This document shows, piece after piece, positions 28,744 to 36,862 of a DNA stretch of 64,000 nucleotides. The stretch spans positions 17,042 to 81,041 of the forward strand of contig JAKUTK010000018.1 of NCBI GenBank assembly GCA_022448005.1, given 5' to 3'. The DNA comes from Pseudomonas sp. Its GTDB lineage: Bacteria > Pseudomonadota > Gammaproteobacteria > Pseudomonadales > Pseudomonadaceae. Position numbers and translations under genes: made by a program. Numbering within the stretch: position 1 is the stretch's first letter; every line of letters begins with the position of its first letter. Below the pieces are notes generated by a model. It was given only the letters and a program-made list of their open reading frames with translations, ran no database searches and was not told the DNA's origin.

Positions 28744-29370
28744 ATGAACGCCCTCTGGCGCGTCTGGGACCACTTCGAAGAAGCGTTTATCGCCTTCCTT
28801 CTGGCCGCCATGACATTGGTGACCTTCGTTTACGTGGTCTTGAACAACCTCTACACCGTGTTCTACAGCCTCGGCGATCGCTATGAAGGCGCAAGCGATC
28901 TGTTCTTCGCCATGGGTGACTTCACCATCGGTCTGGCGCAGGAGATGACTTGGAGCACGGCACTGACCAAGGCGCTGTTCGCCTGGCTGATCTTCTCCGG
29001 CCTGGCATACGGTGTGCGTACCGCTGGCCACATCGGCATCGATGCGCTGGTCAAACTGGCGCCGCGCCACGTCCAGCGCTACATCGGCTTTGTGGCCTGC
29101 CTGTTCTGCCTCGGCTATGCAGGCCTGCTGGCGTTTGCCAGCTTCAATTGGATCTCGGCGCTGTTCACCGCAGACATCGGCGCCGAAGACCTCGGTCATT
29201 TCGGGGTCAAGCAATGGCACATCGGCATGATCGTGCCGATTGGATTCGCCATGGTGTTCATCCGTTTCGCCGAAATCTTCGTGCGCATCCTGCGCAACGA
29301 GCAAACCGGCCTCGGCCTGGCTGACGAAGCCGCCGAAGCTGCGAAACTGGGTGCAGAGGAGCCGAAGTAA
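28744..29370 (+). CDS. dctQ: TRAP transporter small permease
   Basis: 208 residues; start taken at MNALWRVWDHFEE because AGGAG lies nine bases upstream, although ATGs exist at 28735 and 28687. Four membrane helices typical of DctQ: FIAFLLAAMTLVTFVYVVLNNLY, LTKALFAWLIFSGLAYGVRTAGHIGIDALV (with the conserved RxxxHIGID motif), YIGFVACLFCLGYAGLLAF, and IGMIVPIGFAMVFIRFAEIF. An insertion of about 40 residues between the first two helices (FYSLGDRYEGASDLFFAMGD) is longer than the minimal fold. The next gene follows without a gap. Confidence 0.93.
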   Translation: MNALWRVWDHFEEAFIAFLLAAMTLVTFVYVVLNNLYTVFYSLGDRYEGASDLFFAMGDFTIGLAQEMTWSTALTKALFAWLIFSGLAYGVRTAGHIGIDALVKLAPRHVQRYIGFVACLFCLGYAGLLAFASFNWISALFTADIGAEDLGHFGVKQWHIGMIVPIGFAMVFIRFAEIFVRILRNEQTGLGLADEAAEAAKLGAEEPK

Positions 29371-30651
29371 ATGACTATCCTGTTCCTCTTTGTTGCGCTC
29401 TTCGCGCTGATGTTCATCGGCGTGCCGGTGGCCGTTTCCCTCGGTCTGGCCGGCTCGCTGACCATCCTGCTGTTCAGCCCGGACTCGGTCACCTCGCTGG
29501 CGATCAAGCTGTTCGAGACGTCCGAGCACTACACCCTGCTGGCGATCCCGTTCTTCCTGCTCGCCGGCGCGTTCATGACCACCGGTGGCGTCGCCAAGCG
29601 GCTCATCGACTTCGCCAATGCCAGCGTCGGCCATATCCGCGGCGGCCTGGCCATCGCAGCCGTACTGGCCTGCATGCTGTTCGCCGCCCTGTCCGGTTCG
29701 TCGCCAGCCACGGTTGCTGCGGTCGGCTCCATCGCGATTGCCGGCATGGTCCGCTCGGGCTACCCCCAGGCATTCGGCGCAGGCATCGTCTGTAACGCCG
29801 GTACGCTGGGCATCCTGATCCCGCCATCGATCGTCATGGTGGTGTACGCCGCCGCGACTGAAACCTCCGTGGGCAAGCTGTTCATGGCCGGTGTCGTGCC
29901 GGGCCTGATGCTGGGTCTCGGGCTGATGGTGGCGATCTACATCATTGCCGTGAAAAAGAACCTGCCTGCGCTGCCGCGGGCGACCTTCCGCGAGTGGCTG
30001 TCAGCCGCACGCAAGGCGGTCTGGGGCCTGCTGCTGATGGTGATCATCCTTGGCGGCATCTACTCGGGCATGTTCACCCCGACCGAAGCGGCTGCGGTGG
30101 CGGCGGTGTACTCGGCGTTCGTCGCGCTGTTCGTCTACAAGGACCTGACGCTTCGCGACTGCCCCAAGGTGCTGCTGGAGTCGGGCAAGCTGTCGATCAT
30201 GCTGATGTTCATCATCGCCAACGCCATGCTGTTTGCGCACGTGCTGACGACTGAACAGATCCCGCAGCAGATCACCGCCATGGTGCTCGAGGCCGGCCTG
30301 CAGCCGTGGATGTTCCTGCTTGTAGTGAACATCGTTCTGCTGGTCGCCGGTGCCTTCATGGAACCGTCGGCCATCATCCTGATCCTGGCACCGATCCTGT
30401 TCCCGATCGCCATAGAGCTGGGCATCGACCCGATCCACCTGGGCATCATCATGGTAGTGAACATGGAAATCGGCCTGATCACACCACCGGTGGGGCTGAA
30501 TCTGTTCGTCGCCTCAGCCGTTACGGGTATGCCAGTGACTCAGGTGATCCGTGCCGTGATGCCGTGGCTCGCGCTGCTGCTGAGCTTCCTGATGATCATC
30601 ACCTACGTGCCGTCGATTTCTCTGGCGCTGCCGAATCTGCTTGGCATGTAA
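29371..30651 (+). CDS. dctM: TRAP transporter large permease
   Basis: 426 residues, about 12 membrane helices, the sodium-coupled transport subunit. Family marks: FIGVPVAVSLGLAG, LLAIPFFLLAGAFMTTGGVAKRLIDFANASVGHIRGGLAIAAVLACMLFAALSGSSPATVAAVGSI with the SGSSPATV substrate region, GTLGILIPPSIVMVVYAAATETSVGKLFMAGVVPG, FTPTEAAAVAAVY and a late GLITPPVGLNLFVASAV. Starts directly after the dctQ stop codon and is followed by an intrinsic terminator, closing the operon. Confidence 0.96.
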   Translation: MTILFLFVALFALMFIGVPVAVSLGLAGSLTILLFSPDSVTSLAIKLFETSEHYTLLAIPFFLLAGAFMTTGGVAKRLIDFANASVGHIRGGLAIAAVLACMLFAALSGSSPATVAAVGSIAIAGMVRSGYPQAFGAGIVCNAGTLGILIPPSIVMVVYAAATETSVGKLFMAGVVPGLMLGLGLMVAIYIIAVKKNLPALPRATFREWLSAARKAVWGLLLMVIILGGIYSGMFTPTEAAAVAAVYSAFVALFVYKDLTLRDCPKVLLESGKLSIMLMFIIANAMLFAHVLTTEQIPQQITAMVLEAGLQPWMFLLVVNIVLLVAGAFMEPSAIILILAPILFPIAIELGIDPIHLGIIMVVNMEIGLITPPVGLNLFVASAVTGMPVTQVIRAVMPWLALLLSFLMIITYVPSISLALPNLLGM

Positions 30652-30680
30652 CGCCCGTCTATTGCATCGCTTCCCTATTG

Positions 30681-30705
30681 GCCCGGCTTATGCCGGGCTT
30701 TTTTT
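30681..30705 (+). terminator. Intrinsic terminator of dctPQM
   Basis: GCCCGGC (30681-30687), loop TTAT, GCCGGGC (30692-30698) and seven Ts (30699-30705): a textbook rho-independent terminator 29 bp after the dctM stop. Confidence 0.95.
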
Positions 30706-30828
30706 GCTTCATCGCGCTTCCCCGGAAGGTGGCTTGACCTTCAAGAAGAAGCAGTCCGAGCCCCAAAACACATAGCACATGCGCTTGATCACCTGGATAC
30801 GGTTGTCAACATCCTCCAGAACGCTGGT

Positions 30829-31008
30829 ATGTATGCGGAGATGGGCACCGACGAGGATGCCTCGGGCGTATGTCCCGTATCACTACTGTTTAAACCCAGC
30901 GCGGTCCAGAATAATGATGATTCGACGGGCGGACTTAGCAGGCCATCGGCGACGATTATTACTGCGAGGGGGGATATAGAAAACCCTGGCTTGGAGGGTC
31001 TTGGTTAA
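30829..31008 (+). pseudogene. Possible small gene or gene remnant at start of accessory island
   Basis: The frame is open from the dctM stop (30652) to the TAA at 31006-31008, 118 codons, but the first ATG is at 30829, giving 59 residues. The part from about 30742 reads like protein (HIAHALDHLDTVVNILQNAG, then EMGTDEDASGVCPVSLLF), yet there is no good start upstream and the frame runs through the dctM terminator. It may be the tail of a gene whose 5' part was lost. The stop overlaps the convergent PIN gene by 4 bp. No family recognised. Confidence 0.25.
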
Positions 31009-31487
31009 GGCAGATTCGATAGTCGCTCGTACGCATCCTTCCAAGGGAGTCGCCTGCCTGCACCCCTCATCCACTCGTAGGACTCACTCGCGCCATCTTT
31101 AGATACGAGCCCGTGGGTAACTAGAGCCTCCACAGCCCACAGCGTGCCCATGACTATCACTGCCTCCTTTTCCGCCGCCCTCCGCAGCTTCGCGTCTCCG
31201 GTAAGCAGGGGGCAACCTTCCTGCCTGGCCAGGGCGAGCGCAAAGAGGTCATTCCGGCTGGGTCCGTTGAATTTTTTTATGATCTCGTCCGCGTATAGCA
31301 TCGCGTCCGCTTGTATCTCCCGAACATCAAGACCGAACTCAATCAAATAGCCGTGCTGCTCTTCCAGCTCTTCGTAAAAGAGGATATCTGGCACACAGAA
31401 CTTATAAGGAAGCTGGAAGAATGCTGCCAGCAGGCGGCCTTCTTCGAGATCGATCAGGATGTTTGCATCACTGATTAGCAGCTGCAT
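31005..31487 (-). CDS. PIN-domain protein, putative toxin of an ImmA-linked pair
   Basis: 160 residues from the ATG at 31487, with GGAG eight bases upstream; it overlaps the upstream regulator gene by 20 bp. PIN-like nuclease fold: the N-terminal SDANILIDLEEG supplies Asp7, an acidic patch FYEELEEQH follows, then SRNDLFALALARQEGCPLLTGDAKLRRAAE supplies Asp80 and Asp98, and GTLWAVEALVTHGLV matches the terminal helix region of PIN/DUF3368-type proteins. A full acidic set suggests active, metal-dependent RNase activity. GC content and codon use are lower than in neighbouring genes, consistent with horizontal transfer. Toxin role is inferred from the domain and the paired regulator. Confidence 0.8.
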   Translation of the reverse strand: MQLLISDANILIDLEEGRLLAAFFQLPYKFCVPDILFYEELEEQHGYLIEFGLDVREIQADAMLYADEIIKKFNGPSRNDLFALALARQEGCPLLTGDAKLRRAAEKEAVIVMGTLWAVEALVTHGLVSKDGASESYEWMRGAGRRLPWKDAYERLSNLP

Positions 31488-32535
31488 CAAGCGGCTCCAG
31501 CTTGCGGGCTTGATGGAACTTCATCAGCGACATTCCAAGCAGTTCGGCTGCCTTTGACTCCCCGAGTATTCCCTCACCGAGAGCCCGGTATACCAACTGC
31601 TGAAACAAGACGGTGCATTCCATAACACACGGACTGCCTGGCTCCCGCTTACGCCATCCACGCGCAGAAAAATGAATGAACATGCCCTTATAAAGCGCCG
31701 GATCGATGATTGCTAAATCACGAGTTCGATATAAGCACGCCTGCATGCTCAGGCCCCATTCCATTTTCAGGAACAGCAGTTCGCGCGCTTCTAGCCGGGA
31801 GCGCTTTTCCCCAAGAGCTTTCTTTATTGCAGATGCCGGTAGCAGGAAGGCGGATGCAAACCGATTGCAGGCCGCTTCTTCGTTTACCCCATCAGCAATG
31901 CGCCCCTGTAGGAGCAGATGTCCAAGCTCATGGGCTAGCGTAAAGCGCTGGCGGTCACCGGGCCAATTCGCAGATACCACGATCACTGGCTTGCCAGCTA
32001 CTTCAGCTTGGAGCCCGTCGAATTTCGCTTTTTCATCAACCTTGGTGACGATGACAAGCACACCACGCGCTTCTAGCTCATCGATCATATTCGGAACAGG
32101 GTTTTGACCAAGGTCCCAGGCAGATCGCGCCGCAGCAGCAAATGCCTCTATGTCGTTTAACGAGGCTATGTGCTGTGGCAATCCATCTGGGACGGTGAAG
32201 TCGGGAACAGGAAATTCCGGCCAGAGGTTAGCCAGTTCTTGCCAGCGCTCAGCCTGATCAAGCACATCTGCCTCAATCAGCTTTAGCAGCGAAGCTGAAG
32301 TGCTCGACCGCTTCCGGTACTCGACACCCTTAAGCTGAACCTGTACCGGTCGGAAAAAATATTCGCTACGCACACCAAGAGCCTTTGCCAGCTTTATCAG
32401 GACACCTGAGCTAGGCATGCTGGCGTTGTGTTCGTACTTTTTGATCATGTTGGCACTTACACCAACTTGGGTACCTAGAGCCTGCATAGACAGGCTCGCA
32501 GCGGCACGAGCTCGCTTTAAGCGGTCACCTATCAT
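31468..32535 (-). CDS. XRE-family regulator fused to ImmA/IrrE-type metallopeptidase
   Basis: 355 residues. Residues about 1-60 are a Cro/CI-type helix-turn-helix (LKRARAAASLSMQALGTQVGVSANMIKKYEHN). Residues about 155-275 are a zincin of the ImmA/IrrE (DUF955) family with HELGH at 202-206 and the downstream Glu in VNEEAACNRFASAFLLP. A C-terminal segment LLGMSLMKFHQARKLE resembles a second small helical motif. Such fusions act as antirepressors, stress regulators or antitoxins that control themselves. AAGGAGG sits upstream of the ATG. Cotranscribed and overlapping with the PIN gene; likely autoregulated through the palindrome at 32543-32588. Confidence 0.88.
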   Translation of the reverse strand: MIGDRLKRARAAASLSMQALGTQVGVSANMIKKYEHNASMPSSGVLIKLAKALGVRSEYFFRPVQVQLKGVEYRKRSSTSASLLKLIEADVLDQAERWQELANLWPEFPVPDFTVPDGLPQHIASLNDIEAFAAAARSAWDLGQNPVPNMIDELEARGVLVIVTKVDEKAKFDGLQAEVAGKPVIVVSANWPGDRQRFTLAHELGHLLLQGRIADGVNEEAACNRFASAFLLPASAIKKALGEKRSRLEARELLFLKMEWGLSMQACLYRTRDLAIIDPALYKGMFIHFSARGWRKREPGSPCVMECTVLFQQLVYRALGEGILGESKAAELLGMSLMKFHQARKLEPLDAAANQ

Positions 32536-32542
32536 GGGGCCT

Positions 32543-32588
32543 CCTTGGTTTACAGATCTATAAAAATTTTATAAATCATAAACCAAGG
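32543..32588. promoter_or_regulatory. Nested palindromic operator/promoter of the XRE-ImmA/PIN pair
   Basis: Outer arms CCTTGGTTTA (32543-32552) and TAAACCAAGG (32579-32588) are perfect inverted copies; inside them TATAAAA-A-TTTTATA (32559-32573) is a second perfect palindrome. Their centres (32565.5 and 32566) nearly coincide. The inner AT-rich part can serve as a -10 box on the minus strand and one outer arm overlaps the ribosome site of the regulator gene (start at 32535). Best read as an autoregulatory operator. Confidence 0.65.
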
Positions 32589-32806
32589 GCCGTTTCATTA
32601 GTAGAACCGCTTGGCGCCCGTGCGCGTCATCCAGGCGCATCAGACGCGGCGCACTGGCGGCGCACTGATAGTCGAAGAACCTATGCTGTTCGCATCGAGG
32701 CGTGGCCTGGGCTCGGCTGGTTGAACAGATTCGACCGTACGGGATGCAGCTTGATGAGACCCCTCGGGTCACTTCGGAGGTGTCCGTGAGCCCCGTTTTG
32801 CGTCGC

Positions 32807-33415
32807 CTACAGCGCGAGTACATCCGCAGGACGCCGGCGAAACCAGCCAGTCAGCGAAAGGCGGTCGGTATGGGTGACCAACACCTCGTGAGGAAAATCG
32901 CCAGACAGGAAAACCAGCAAATCGCCTGCAAGCGGCGGGATCTCGCGCTGAGAACCGTCAGCGAAGTGCATGCGCAGCTCACCACCATCAGCCGGTTGCC
33001 AATCTGGGTTGAGGTAGACCACCGCAGTGACGCAGCGGCTGTCGTCATCGCGAAAGCGATCCAGATGCGTTTGATAGAAGGCGCCCGGCGGATACAGGGC
33101 GAAATGGCATTCAAACTCTTCCAGGCCGAGAAACAGCGTTTGGTTCATGCGCTGTCGGAGCCCATCCATTAACTCCAGATAGCGGTCACATAAGGGCGAC
33201 TGGCCCGGCTCGATCCATTGAATCTGGTCGCCACGGATGCCTTCGCGAATGGTCAGCGCGTCGCCGCGGCCGATGCCTGCCGGGGCCAGGGCGCCCTGTG
33301 CCTCACGCTTGCGGCACTCTGCTGCCAAACCGAGGGTCAGATCGTCTGACAGGAACGAATGACGAAGCGACCAGCCATGCTCGGCGAGGTCGTCAATGAT
33401 GGGATCGAACTGCAA
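32807..33415 (-). CDS. 2-oxoglutarate/Fe(II)-dependent oxygenase (prolyl-hydroxylase type)
   Basis: 202 residues. Double-stranded beta-helix oxygenase with iron ligands His117 and Asp119 in YQTHLDRFRDDDSR, His176 in GDFPHEVL, and a C-terminal basic WFRRR region; the 2-oxoglutarate Arg is probably in DRLSLTGW. CVTAVVYLNPDWQPADGGELRMHF is the typical prolyl 4-hydroxylase alpha-like core. Substrate unknown (protein prolyl or a small molecule). It stands alone, with its own direction, between the accessory island and a DUF2059 gene. The 270-bp gap to the XRE gene holds the operator above and no convincing gene. Confidence 0.88.
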   Translation of the reverse strand: MQFDPIIDDLAEHGWSLRHSFLSDDLTLGLAAECRKREAQGALAPAGIGRGDALTIREGIRGDQIQWIEPGQSPLCDRYLELMDGLRQRMNQTLFLGLEEFECHFALYPPGAFYQTHLDRFRDDDSRCVTAVVYLNPDWQPADGGELRMHFADGSQREIPPLAGDLLVFLSGDFPHEVLVTHTDRLSLTGWFRRRPADVLAL

Positions 33416-33522
33416 GGAAGAGACTCCGAAAGGAATGTTTCGGAGTCTAGCAGCAGCGCTTTCACGCCTCGACAGCAGCCGTCAGGGCGCTGAAAATAAA
33501 CTGCCCGCCAACAGGAGCTTCC

Positions 33523-34275
33523 ATGCGCGCTTTAATCGCTTGTGTATTACTTGCCTTCAGCTGCAGCAGCCTCGCAGACACCTACGACGAGCTGTACGAA
33601 ACCGCCGGCTGGACCGAACAACGCGCCAATTTCAGCGATGCCCTGACGGCCGCTCAACAACGCTACAAGAACACTCTGCCGCCGGCCGTTTACCAGGCGC
33701 TGGTAACGAACAGCAACCGCCGTTTCGCGGTCAACGCCATCGATCAGCGGGCCAAGCAGGCTTTGCGCGACAACCTCGCCAATCCGCAACCAGCGCTGGA
33801 TTTCTTCCAGTCGCCGCTAGGCCATAAGGTGGTCGCCGCCGAGACCCTGGCCGGCCGCCGCGAGCAGTTGGCCCGATATGAAAACGGCATCCCGCGCATC
33901 GAAGCCGGCAGCAACCGGCAGCTGCTGATTCGCCATCTGGCTCAGGCGATACCCGCTGCCGAAGCCGGGGCGGAGGTCAGTCTGGCCTTGGCTGGCGTCG
34001 CGGCCGACAGCCTGAGCCAGATGATTCCGGGCCTGCTTGGCGGTGGCCAGGCGCAGGGGCTGCTGGAAAGCCAGCGCGAGCGTCTGCAGCAGCAGGTCGA
34101 GAGCGATCTGGACAACACGCTGCTGTACATCTATCGCGACCTCTCCGACGCCGAACTGGAGGAGTTCGTCCAGTTCGCCCAGTCAGAAGTCGGACAGCGC
34201 TATTACAGCGCAGCCCTACAGGCCCTGCGTGCCGGGCTCGCAGTCGGCGTGAGCGGCAACGGGACTCAGGCTTAG
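33523..34275 (+). CDS. DUF2059-type periplasmic protein
   Basis: 250 residues with a clear signal peptide (MRALIACVLLAFSCSSLA cut before DTYDE). Entirely helical afterwards; the terminal region YIYRDLSDAELEEFVQFAQSEVGQRYYSAALQAL has the pattern of the DUF2059 family (Y.....s..El..l..Fy.s..G). The function of this family is not established. AGGAG lies upstream of the ATG. It stands alone and converges on the hydrolase gene at 34301. Confidence 0.75.
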   Translation: MRALIACVLLAFSCSSLADTYDELYETAGWTEQRANFSDALTAAQQRYKNTLPPAVYQALVTNSNRRFAVNAIDQRAKQALRDNLANPQPALDFFQSPLGHKVVAAETLAGRREQLARYENGIPRIEAGSNRQLLIRHLAQAIPAAEAGAEVSLALAGVAADSLSQMIPGLLGGGQAQGLLESQRERLQQQVESDLDNTLLYIYRDLSDAELEEFVQFAQSEVGQRYYSAALQALRAGLAVGVSGNGTQA

Positions 34276-34300
34276 GCGTCCTTCCAGCCAGCGCGCCGAG

Positions 34301-35239
34301 CTACTTCAAGCGTTCACTGAGAAACCCGAAGTATTCCCGGCGCAGGGCTTCCTGCTCGTTGACCAGGTGATGCCGCGCCGAGGGCAGCCGAAGAATTTCC
34401 GGAGCGGCGAACTTGTCTTGCAGGACCGGCAGGTTGTGTTGCCAGTCGACCGTCATATCGGCCTCCCCCTGAACGATCAGCGGACTGTGCGGACTGGCGG
34501 GCGCGCCTTCGATACGCTGAATCCAGCGTGACAGCGCGCCCACCCAGGCAGTCGGCAAGACATCCGGCTGCAGCGGATCGCTGGACTGGATGAACTGGAG
34601 AAACACCGGGTCGCCCGAGTTTTCACTGAAGCGCCGCGGGATCTGTTTGACGAAGCGTCGCATCACCTCATAGCTGAAGCGTGACCATCCCCAGGCCCGC
34701 GGCCGCACCAAGGGCGCCAGCAGAATGCTCTGTCCCAGCGCAGGGTGGACCTGCTGGCACAGCAGGTAATCCAGCACGATGGCCGCACCCGTGCTCTGGC
34801 CCAGCAGATGCCAGGGTTGCGGCAGCTCCATCGCAGCAGCTTCGTACAACAGGCCCTGCAGCACCGCCTGGTATTCCTCGAACTCGTTGATGCTGGCGCG
34901 TGGCCCGCTGGACAACCCATGCCCCGGCAAATCGCAGGCGAGCACGGCAAAGCCCATGCGCAACCCCCAATCCACCACGTGCCGGTACAGGCCCATGTGG
35001 TCGTAGTAGCCGTGCAGGACCAGCAGCGTTGCCACCGGCTGTTCGGGATACCAGGCCTGAGCCACCACCTCATAGCCGTGCACCTGAAAGCGCCCCAGGC
35101 GCCGCTGGATACCGCCGTGGTGAGGCAGATCCAGCCCGTAATAGGCCTGATAGAAGCGTGCCTCGGCGGTCAGCTCGGCGGTGTGGCGAAGCGGGCTTAA
35201 CTGCGCGCGGAGTGCGTCGGGATTGATTCGCGAAGGCAT
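34301..35239 (-). CDS. Alpha/beta hydrolase, monoacylglycerol lipase/lysophospholipase-like
   Basis: 312 residues. Alpha/beta-hydrolase fold: oxyanion region LLVLHGYYDHMGLYRHVVDWG, AVLACDLPGHGLSSGPRASINEFEEYQ, nucleophile Ser149 in LLGQSTGAA, later Asp in GEADMTVDW and His in ARHHLVNE. GHGLSSGPR is the hallmark of the PldB/serine aminopeptidase S33 group that cleaves monoacylglycerols or lysophospholipids. Here GQSTG replaces the usual GHSMG, as in a subset of the family. No signal peptide, so cytoplasmic. It stands between two convergent/divergent single genes. Confidence 0.88.
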   Translation of the reverse strand: MPSRINPDALRAQLSPLRHTAELTAEARFYQAYYGLDLPHHGGIQRRLGRFQVHGYEVVAQAWYPEQPVATLLVLHGYYDHMGLYRHVVDWGLRMGFAVLACDLPGHGLSSGPRASINEFEEYQAVLQGLLYEAAAMELPQPWHLLGQSTGAAIVLDYLLCQQVHPALGQSILLAPLVRPRAWGWSRFSYEVMRRFVKQIPRRFSENSGDPVFLQFIQSSDPLQPDVLPTAWVGALSRWIQRIEGAPASPHSPLIVQGEADMTVDWQHNLPVLQDKFAAPEILRLPSARHHLVNEQEALRREYFGFLSERLK

Positions 35240-35325
35240 GAGCGGTTTTCTTGCTAGGGGTAAACAGGATATTCAGCTCTGCAGCGCGACGTGGCAAGCT
35301 GGCGCATCCATCCAAGAGCTCCGTC

Positions 35326-35943
35326 ATGTCCGTACGCAACAAGTATCTGATCGCAGCACTCGTTGCCCTGCTCTGGGGTGGCGCCATGCTGGCCGCCTTC
35401 TGGTGGTTCGAGGCACGCTACCTGCGACCTTTCGAAAACGAGCGGGCCGAGCTGTTCTCCGGCGAGCAGCTGGCATTGCCCGAGTCGCTCAGCGGTGCCG
35501 GGCCGGTTCGTGTGGTGCACTTCTGGGATCCGGCCTGTCCCTGCAACGCTGGCAATCAGCAACACCTGGCCGAGCTGGTGCAGCGCTTCGGTGGGCGGGG
35601 CGTCAGCTTTTATGCATTGCAAAAGCCGGGTAGCCAAGGCCGTTTGCCGGACCAGTTGGCCGGTCTGCAGGCGCTCGCTGATCTGCCGGGGGCCAGCAGC
35701 CTACCTGCCAGTCCGGCAGTGGGAATCTGGGATTCCAGTGGACGGCTGATCTACATCGGCCCCTACAGCGAAGGGGCCGTGTGCAGCTCCGACAACAGTT
35801 TCATCGAACCCATCCTCGAAGCGGTACTGGCTGGCCGCCAGGTCAAGGCGACGCACTCGCTCGCGGTGGGTTGTTTCTGTGACTGGGGGCCTTCGCCGGC
35901 GGCTGCAGCCGCCGCCAACCAGCGGTCAGCGGCTAGTCGCTGA
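35326..35943 (+). CDS. Membrane-anchored thioredoxin-like protein
   Basis: 205 residues from the ATG at 35326. One N-terminal helix (YLIAALVALLWGGAMLAAFWW) anchors a periplasmic thioredoxin-like domain: VRVVHFWDPACPCNAGNQQHLAELVQRFGGRGVSFYAL, with Cys71 and Cys73 as CPC rather than CxxC, and AVGIWDSSGRLIYIGPYSEGAVCSSDNSF. A second Cys pair is in VGCFCDWG near the C-terminus, which ends in a short Ala-rich tail. The fold call is fair; the CPC spacing suggests a redox or metal-handling role rather than standard disulfide exchange. It converges on spuH with a 16-bp gap. Confidence 0.7.
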   Translation: MSVRNKYLIAALVALLWGGAMLAAFWWFEARYLRPFENERAELFSGEQLALPESLSGAGPVRVVHFWDPACPCNAGNQQHLAELVQRFGGRGVSFYALQKPGSQGRLPDQLAGLQALADLPGASSLPASPAVGIWDSSGRLIYIGPYSEGAVCSSDNSFIEPILEAVLAGRQVKATHSLAVGCFCDWGPSPAAAAAANQRSAASR

Positions 35944-35959
35944 CCGCCAGCAATGCCTA

Positions 35960-36862
35960 TCAGCTGTGCGCCGAGGGCGGCGTCATCACCTTGCGGCTGT
36001 CGATCACCTGACGCCAGGTCGGATTGGCATGGCTGTCATCCATGGCCTGGCGCATCGCCCGCACACGGCGCTTTTCGGCGCGACGGCCGATGTACCAGGC
36101 AATGAAGGTCGCCAGCGACACCACCAGCAGGATCAGGCTGGCGACGGCGTTGATCTCAGGCTTCACACCCAGGCGCACCGCCGAGAAAATCTCCATCGGC
36201 AGCGTCGTTGCGCCTGGGCCAGAGACGAAGCTGGCCAGAACCAGATCATCCAGCGACAGGGCAAAGGACAGCATGCCGCCAGCCGCCAGAGACGGCGCAA
36301 TCATCGGCATGGTGATCAGGAAGAATACCTTCCAGGGGCGTGCCCCCAGATCCATTGCCGCTTCCTCGATGGACTGATCCAGCTCGCGCAGACGCGCCAT
36401 CACCACCACCGCGACATAGGCCGAGCAGAAGGTGGTGTGGGCGATCCAGATGGTGACGATGCCGCGCTGTGCAGGCCAGCCGACCAGCTGTGCCATGGCC
36501 ACGAACAGCAACAGCAGCGACAGACCGGTGATCACCTCTGGCATCACCAGCGGCGCCGTGACCAGACCGCCAAACACGGTGCGGCCGCGGAAGTTGGGGA
36601 TCCGCGTCAGCACGAAGGCGGCCATGGTGCCCAGTGCTACCGCGGCAATGGCGGTGTAGAAAGCGATCTCCAACGACCGCATGACCGCGCCCATCAGCTG
36701 GCTATTGTCCAGCAACCCGGCATACCACTTCAGCGACCAACCGCCCCACACCGTCACCAGCCGTGAGGCGTTGAAGGAGTAGATGACCAGGAGCACCATC
36801 GGCAGGTAAATGAAAAACAACCCGAGCACCAGAATCAGATTGGAAAAGCTGTAACGCTTCAT
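35960..36862 (-). CDS. spuH: Polyamine ABC transporter permease 2
   Basis: 300 residues; start at MKRYSFSNLILVLGLFF, which overlaps the preceding spuG by 4 bp. PotI/SpuH-type inner membrane permease with six helices; EAAMDLGARPWKVFFLITMPMIAPSL is the EAA loop that docks on the ATPase. The C-terminal about 35 residues are a hydrophilic tail. With SpuG and SpuF it forms the channel for putrescine/spermidine uptake. Symbol assigned by gene order (spuABCDEFGH as in P. aeruginosa). Confidence 0.92.
   Translation of the reverse strand: MKRYSFSNLILVLGLFFIYLPMVLLVIYSFNASRLVTVWGGWSLKWYAGLLDNSQLMGAVMRSLEIAFYTAIAAVALGTMAAFVLTRIPNFRGRTVFGGLVTAPLVMPEVITGLSLLLLFVAMAQLVGWPAQRGIVTIWIAHTTFCSAYVAVVVMARLRELDQSIEEAAMDLGARPWKVFFLITMPMIAPSLAAGGMLSFALSLDDLVLASFVSGPGATTLPMEIFSAVRLGVKPEINAVASLILLVVSLATFIAWYIGRRAEKRRVRAMRQAMDDSHANPTWRQVIDSRKVMTPPSAHS

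Noticed and set aside
32569..32823. 84-codon open frame on the minus strand between the XRE gene and the oxygenase gene
   Set aside because: No ribosome site, it overlaps the operator, and has Cys/Arg-rich composition typical of a non-coding frame.
32702..32860. Plus-strand frame starting AWARLVEQIRPYG, weakly like the start of IS5-type transposases
   Set aside because: Similarity is limited to about a dozen residues and the frame then runs antisense through the oxygenase gene; too weak to call a remnant.
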